In this document: one piece after another, positions 58,701 through 64,000 of the stretch
How the letters are laid out: each line of letters starts with the position of its first letter
Numbering within the stretch: position 1 is the stretch's first letter
Assembly (NCBI RefSeq): GCF_009389715.1
Contig: NC_052407.1
Coordinates: 3,351,154 to 3,415,153 of the forward strand
Source of the DNA: Phoenix dactylifera
Taxonomy: Eukaryota > Streptophyta > Magnoliopsida > Arecales > Arecaceae
Reading direction: 5' to 3'
Length of the DNA stretch: 64,000 nucleotides
The notes under the pieces: generated by a model
Seen by the model: only the letters and a program-made list of their open reading frames with translations
Databases searched by the model: none
What the model was told of the DNA's origin: nothing
Made by a program: the position numbers and the translations under genes

Positions 58701-61700
58701 TCTTCTAAAGCATGTTCGAACATGGTAGACTTGCACCATACTCTTCCTCTTCTTCTTCTTCTTCTTCAAACTTCATTTCTAAATCTAATAAATCCAAGAA
58801 CAAATCTAGATGTCTGGTCTCTTCCTTAAGGTAGCACTATCTGCGTTAATCACTTTATGTGCACTGCCTTTCAGTCTTCTAAAGCATGTTCGAACATGGT
58901 AGACTTGCACCGTACTCTTCTTCAAACTTCATTTCTTAACTGACTGAACATTTTCTCTGCCTTCAGGGAATTGACTCAAAGTGTCGGACTGCTTTCCTAT
59001 ACCTTTCTAAGACGGACAGGTTGCAATGACATAGTTGTACCATTGGTAAGAGTCTAATGAAGTCCTTAATTTAATTCTTTTATTCCCGTCAGCAACTGTC
59101 TTGTAAATATTTGTAATTATGGATGATTTTAGAAAAATATTTGCTTGACAATAAAATTATTTTGCTTTTGTAGGTGGATTACAGATTTGATCCATCCAGT
59201 GATGTATTTAAAAGGTTATTCCGACATGGTCAAAAGCAATTCTCCTCCAATTTGTCTATGCTCTTAAAATGGTCCCCTTTTGCTACAGAAGATGAGCTCC
59301 TAAAGCATGTAAGCTGCATATATGTTTTCTCTTTGTTCGGTTCTAACCTGTTGAATGCATGAAACGTTGCATTTTACCATGTAGAAGCATATAAAATTGT
59401 CAAATGTTTTCTAAATTATCGACACATGGAAATATCTTGCTCGCAATGTTACACTAGTAAATGAAATATTAGAAATCGAGCAAGAACAAACAGAAGATGA
59501 CCCAGGATGTTTAAAGATAAATCTAAAAATAAGTAATAGCTGAAATGTTTAGTTATTATTGATAGGGATTCCTTCAGCTATAAACTTTACTCTTGAGAGT
59601 GTCTCAGGGGGAAAGAGATAAAAGAAAAAAAAGACAAATAGAGAAGGAGGAAGAAGGGATAATAGAGAGGAGAATGGTGTTCCACAACCACATGAAATGT
59701 GCATGACAAAAGGGCCGCATAAGGAAGGAAGAAAAACAGAGTTTGCCGTTGGTACTTCTTAATGGTGCCATAAAGATCTTGCTTCTGAATCAAATCTTTT
59801 GAAAGTGATTAGGTCTGGAATGACTGCAGTGCCTTCATCTCACTTTTATGTCACTTATAATGTGTATAAAGTATAAACAAAGCACCAATTAGGGACCATA
59901 TATCCACTGTCAGTGGTTTGTAGTGCTCTTAAACCTGAACTTTGACACATATCAAATGTCTTCATACCTGAGCCAACCACAAAAAGGGTGGCTAGTAAAG
60001 ATGCAACCTTACTAACTAGACAGCAGTTTATTCAAGGTGATGAAGGCCTTATATATTTGTATAATACTGTTTCTTCATTCTATTTCTTGTTCTCCTGATG
60101 AATTCTTTTAATTCTTCATTTGACAACTGAACTTATATCCAAGCACTCAAAATCCTACTTCTTAAGGTTCCATTATCTTCGAGAAAATTCATTTGCAGGA
60201 TTGCTAGTGATATGTACATTAGTTTCTAAATTCTTTTTTTCTTTTCCTTTTTTCTTGTCCAAACATTAATCTTGCAGTTCCTTCATATCCTGTGCAGTTC
60301 AATGACATGGGGAACCATGGTACAAAAATTATTGTGTACAATTTATGGTTCAATGATGAGGGGAAGATGGAACTTGATTTTGAATCTGATACAGAGGTCA
60401 GCAAAATGTTGTTTACCTTCTAATAAGTGGAATTTATTTTTCCTTTACATGAGTATTGCAATAATTTTTAGGATGATTATAGTTGGTTAAGCTTGTGGTT
60501 TTTATTTATGCAATGATTTATTCCAAAAGTTGCTGGAATTTTTATACACTTAATTTATTGTGAAAATGGAATTATCATGAATACAGATACCCATGCTCAC
60601 AGACACATCACACATGTGACTTGCATGCATACATGCACTTAAGCAAGTGCACATGCACATTCACACACTGTCATCGGCATTTTGACATATATATTAATAT
60701 AACAAATCTTCTGTTTTCTTGTTATTTTGCCTAAATTTGAACACAATTTCGTATCTATTATCCCAGCTGGGTTTCCGAGGGAAGTAACAATTTCTTCCTC
60801 AATTGGGTATATTAGAGTTGTTTTGTTAAAATGCCCTTCTATTTTTCGGTTGCAGGATATTATGATCAGTGGAGCACCTAAGCCTGTGCAAACTAATAGC
60901 ATTTCAAAGATGCTAACTCAAAATCATATTGCAAATCGACTCCATTTCTCCTTGCGAGTAAGTTCTAAACTTTTAAGTTTAATTTCTGGATTTTTTTCTT
61001 AAACTTTTTTTATATAATTTTCTGTTAACTTTTGCCTTTAAAATCTTACAGGCATACTCCACCATCTTATATTTACACTTGCCCAAATTTTTTAAAATTA
61101 TTCTGCGTGGGCGAGTAATTGAGCATCACCGTATAGCTAGTGATCTTAGATATTGTGAATGCATCAAGTATATGCCACAAGTTGGGGGAAGGACAGAGGT
61201 TTGCCCTGGACTTTAGCATTTCCTTAATGCCTGCACTTTTTCTTCAGTTATATTGCTTGTCTAGCTATGTCTTATATGCTTTCTGAACCCGAAAAAGGAA
61301 AAAGAAGTATCTTGAAAGTGGGTAGTAACCATCCCAGAATATCCATAGACATAATCATGCCTTTCAAAATTATTTGGAGTGGATGTACATATCTTTATCT
61401 GCCATTCTTGTTTAGTAAGGGATACTGCATCACTGTCTGTATTCTTCTCCCAGATAAAACTCTTATCTAGAATGAAGTTGAACAATCAGGACTATGATCC
61501 CATCTCAGTTACCAGGCTCATGTCCACAATGACAGAAATCATTTTAGAAATTTAGTTCTTCATATCTTCTCTTCTTTGTAATAGTGTTTGAAACCAAATG
61601 ACTGAAGTTGCAAAATCAGATAACATTTTTGTGATGATGGAAAGTAAATGGGATAAAATACACAAGACTTTATCTTATTTGTAACATTTCAGTCAATATT

Positions 61701-62557
61701 GTCTCAATTTCTTTTATCTGATACCCAATTGAAGTGCTGAGAATATGTTATCAAGGACTCAAGCATGAATGTGCAGAAGATTCTCACGTTTGTTGGTTCC
61801 ACCTTTCTGCCATTTTTTTATTTGGAGAGTGGATATTGCCGAGCTAGAAAGATTCCAAAAATTCAATTTATTGTGCTGACTTTCATATGCTCTTCAACAA
61901 TCAATAGACTTTTTTGGTAATAAAAAATTATAGGCCGTTTTAAAGCAAATAACTCCTGACATGTGCATCTGAACAAGGTTTTGGAAACATTAAGATATGG
62001 GAAAAATACATTTTTAACTAGTCCAGCAGGATAATCTGCAATTAATCTAGAACATATGAAAGGCTTACCCGCTCAACCACGACTGCAACCACCAAATCAT
62101 TGCAATAACCTCCTTAACTAGGTTAACCACAACCTCATGACTTTTCTTAGGATTCAAGGTTCTAGGCTTAGACTCATCAAGGTTATCCTGTGAATATCGG
62201 AACCATGTGTCAAAGAAAGCCTTGATTATGGATACATGATTTTGACCATTGAATCAGATAAAACCACCTTAGGTTCAACCATGGAGAATGTGTTTTTCTC
62301 TAGTATAACAATAAACATCATTTATTGGTAAAAATAAGGATGTAAAAGTACATTGCTGGTATCCTCTTGTTGCTTTATTATAATACACACACACACACAC
62401 ATAATTAAGTGCTAGGTTTCCAATTCTCAAAATTTACTCTGTTTTCTTTTCTCCTTTAATTCAGGCCGAGGTCATCACAACCATCGGATTCCTGGAGGGT
62501 GCCCCAGAAGTTAATGTTCATGGATTTAACATATACCATAGAAATCGTCTTATATTG
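55717..62557 (+). CDS. MORC6: MORC6-type GHKL ATPase, partial at the right edge
   Basis: Twelve exons join in phase: 55717-56071, 56171-56245, 56349-56383, 56914-56992, 57252-57341, 57429-57504, 58967-59045, 59174-59308, 60298-60396, 60856-60957, 61052-61198 and 62465-62557 (455 codons). The gene continues beyond 64000. ATPase motifs are intact: AIAELLDNAVDE (N151 for Mg), DDGGGMDPESLRRCM, GQYGNGFKTSTMRLGADVIV and QSVGLLSYTFLRRTG. Then comes the MORC S5-like region (GNHGTKIIVYNLWFNDEGKM, FKIILRGRVIEHHRIASDL, TTIGFLEGAPEVNVHGFNIY). FGFSDK and the VPLVDYRFDPS-type segment fit MORC6 better than MORC1/2 or MORC4/7. MORC6 acts in nuclear chromatin compaction and transposon silencing with RNA-directed DNA methylation factors. 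I use the ATG at 55717; an upstream exon is possible because the acceptor at 55707 keeps the frame open. Confidence 0.92.
56525..56800 (+). repeat. Long alternating purine-pyrimidine (TGCATG) tract in MORC6 intron
   Basis: Nearly continuous alternation of TG, CA and CG steps, with words GTGTGCATGTGCACATGCGC and TGCATGCATTAATGCATGC. Such tracts can adopt Z-DNA or cruciform forms. Located between the 56349-56383 and 56914-56992 exons; the open frames here are artefacts of the Cys/Met/His-rich repeat. Confidence 0.8.
57064..57185. mobile_element. 122-bp hAT-type MITE in MORC6 intron
   Basis: The ends TAAAGCTGATCATGGGC and (inverted) TAGAGACGATCATAGGC match at 12 or 13 of 17 positions and are flanked by the 8-bp duplication CTTCAATC (57056-57063, 57186-57193). 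Non-coding. It lies just upstream of the exon with the DDGGG motif. Confidence 0.8.
58622..58936 (+). repeat. Tandem duplication of about 174 bp with a CTT microsatellite
   Basis: A unit starting AAGAACAAATCTAGATGTC and containing GCATGTTCGAACATGGTAGA runs from 58622 to 58795 and repeats from 58796. The first copy has an expanded (CTT)n at about 58747-58767, the second a contracted one. It ends 30 bases before the MORC6 exon at 58967. Confidence 0.9.
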
Positions 62558-64000
62558 GTGAGACTTGCTCTTCCATTTTAGCTTCGTAGCAACGAATACC
62601 TTAATTTGATTGTGAGTCAAAATTACATCTGTATTTCTGAACAGAAGTTCACTTGCAATTTTATTAGCTTCTGCTAATTTATTTCGAAAGTGCTTTCAGT
62701 GTTCTTGTAACAGCTCATCAAAAATTTTCATGTAAAAGATTTGCCGCATGCACGCTTGGTTTATCGTCAAACCTACATCAGTCACTAGTTGGTTGCATTG
62801 AGTCTCAGTTACTTTTTGGGCCGCTTGAGGAGGCCATTAATGGCTTCTCTAAGTTCAGCTTTGCCTGCTTTAGAACTGATCCTCTTTAGCCATTCGCTGC
62901 ATTGATTGCTGCATGCAGATGCTTAACATCATCTGCATGTGGTTTCAATTTCACTTCATATGGTTTCAATTTCACTTCATATGTGCACTGCTTCCAATTC
63001 ACTTGATCAGACAGCAGTGTTAGTTTACTTTTTTAACCAGCTTGTTCCATTGCCAGTTAACTTTGTCAGCCAACTATGCCAGCTGGTAGCCCATGTCATA
63101 CATCTTCTCAATTTGCAGTTGACACCATCAAGATCTTCATTTCACAGTATAACTTTGTGAAGAGTGAAGGCTATCATTTCAGCATATCTATTTGCAGCTT
63201 AAGGCTCTTTTTTGGTTTAGCACTTACTTGCTAAGACATCTACATAGTCATCTTCGTTGACACGTTTGACATCTATGGCTACCACATCGGCTCCATTATG
63301 TTTTCTCATGCCATTTTATTTTTCTTGAGGACTTGCCTTATCGCCAGAATTATTCATTTGATTCATCAACTCCATTGACGTTTGTTTATGCTTATGGACC
63401 CTTCATCTTAGCTAAGTGTTCTTGTGGATTTTGTTGTTTATACTTTAGAAGCAACAGTTTTGCCTCCCCTTATATGATCCCATTTAGTCCAAATGTTGTC
63501 ACCTTCTTTATTGATGAATGAACCATACCATCATTCTTGTGGAAATCTCTTGGTATATAGTCAAACTTGAGTTTCATAAGGGTATTAGGATGCTAGGGTC
63601 AATTGAATATGTTTGTGCTCACCTCTAGTATTTAAGATTGACCTAATGCCTGCTAGGTACTTACGTGTCGTCCAAAGACTTACTTTAGCCTCTGTTTTTG
63701 TTTGTTATCTGTTGTTTGCACCATCTATCTCATTCAAATTTCTAACTTCAGCTTCTTTTTAGGGGAAAAAATATGCACCTTTATATCCCTAATCTATTTA
63801 ATTTTTCTTTGTGTTTTCTCTATGCGGTTTTGATTGTTTGACTATCCCTTTTTTATGTTTGTCACCTGTGGATGTATTCAACTTGAATAACATTTCTGAA
63901 GTCTGAACAACTTATATAACAAAACTTCTAGGTTTGATGTGAATTATGAAAGCTGAAGTCTGATCTTTAATTTACTCAGTAGGTTATTGAATTGTCATTT
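62558..64000. other. MORC6 intron running to the window edge
   Basis: The next expected exon (a segment resembling PFWQVINYSSSRGRG in the Arabidopsis protein) does not appear before 64000. A direct repeat of about 21 bp, GGTTTCAATTTCACTTCATAT, occurs near 62940-62982. Nothing else recognised. Confidence 0.6.

Noticed and set aside
1-64000. CRISPR arrays, bacterial operons, riboswitches, viral genes
   Set aside because: Nothing of the kind was seen; intron structure and repeat content show a plant nuclear region.

Overview
This is a stretch of a flowering-plant nuclear chromosome. The evidence is intron-rich genes with GT-AG splicing, plant-specific gene families, abundant LTR, LINE and hAT-type repeats, and a scrap of plastid DNA. 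Gene sequences and repeat style suggest a monocot and I suspect a palm, but that is inference; nothing in the window names the species. I found no prokaryotic feature, CRISPR array or virus.

Layout. 1-3175 is transposon and organelle debris: a plastid trnK fragment, a decayed LINE RNase H piece on the minus strand, and a 5'-truncated LINE with target-site duplications (TSDs). 3336-4943 (+) encodes chloroplast cytochrome c6A in five exons. It converges on a two-exon minus-strand gene (11828-5224) for a 2OG-oxygenase-like protein, whose 5-kb intron holds a small TRIM retrotransposon and two foldback elements. 12229-30540 (-) is a NARROW LEAF1 (NAL1)-type trypsin-fold protease gene with a complete 569-aa reading frame in five coding exons. 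It is inflated by a 4.85-kb Copia element sitting exactly at a splice donor and by a 2.9-kb solo LTR in the probable 5' UTR intron. 30541-36765 is mostly repeats, including a tandem TRIM array (31588-32673) with four LTRs, 46-bp internal domains and a clean 5-bp TSD. 36766-37047 (+) encodes a small multi-CX9C protein. About 7.4 kb of mostly non-coding DNA follows. 44659-45660 (+) is an intronless EXORDIUM-like gene. 50068-55700 is promoter or 5' region plus repeats. 55717-62557 (+) holds twelve exons of a MORC6-type GHKL ATPase that runs off the right edge.

How the genes relate. They do not form a pathway. CYTC6A is a thylakoid-lumen protein, NAL1 proteins control leaf and panicle growth, EXORDIUM-like proteins act in the cell wall or apoplast, and MORC6 silences transposons. 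The NAL1-type/CYTC6A neighbourhood resembles the adjacent Arabidopsis pair At5g45030/At5g45040, so this looks like an old conserved gene block with one extra gene between them.

Most notable observations: the Copia insertion whose TSD spans the NAL1-type splice donor and rebuilds it; a Trp beside the catalytic His of that protease, at the position equivalent to rice NAL1 residue 233; the very compact tandem TRIM array; a GC-AG intron and a possible in-frame 99-nt optional intron in CYTC6A; and a 2OG-fold protein that seems to lack its iron-binding HxD. I saw no clear new multi-gene system. Exon joins come from reading splice sites and codon phase by eye, without transcripts.
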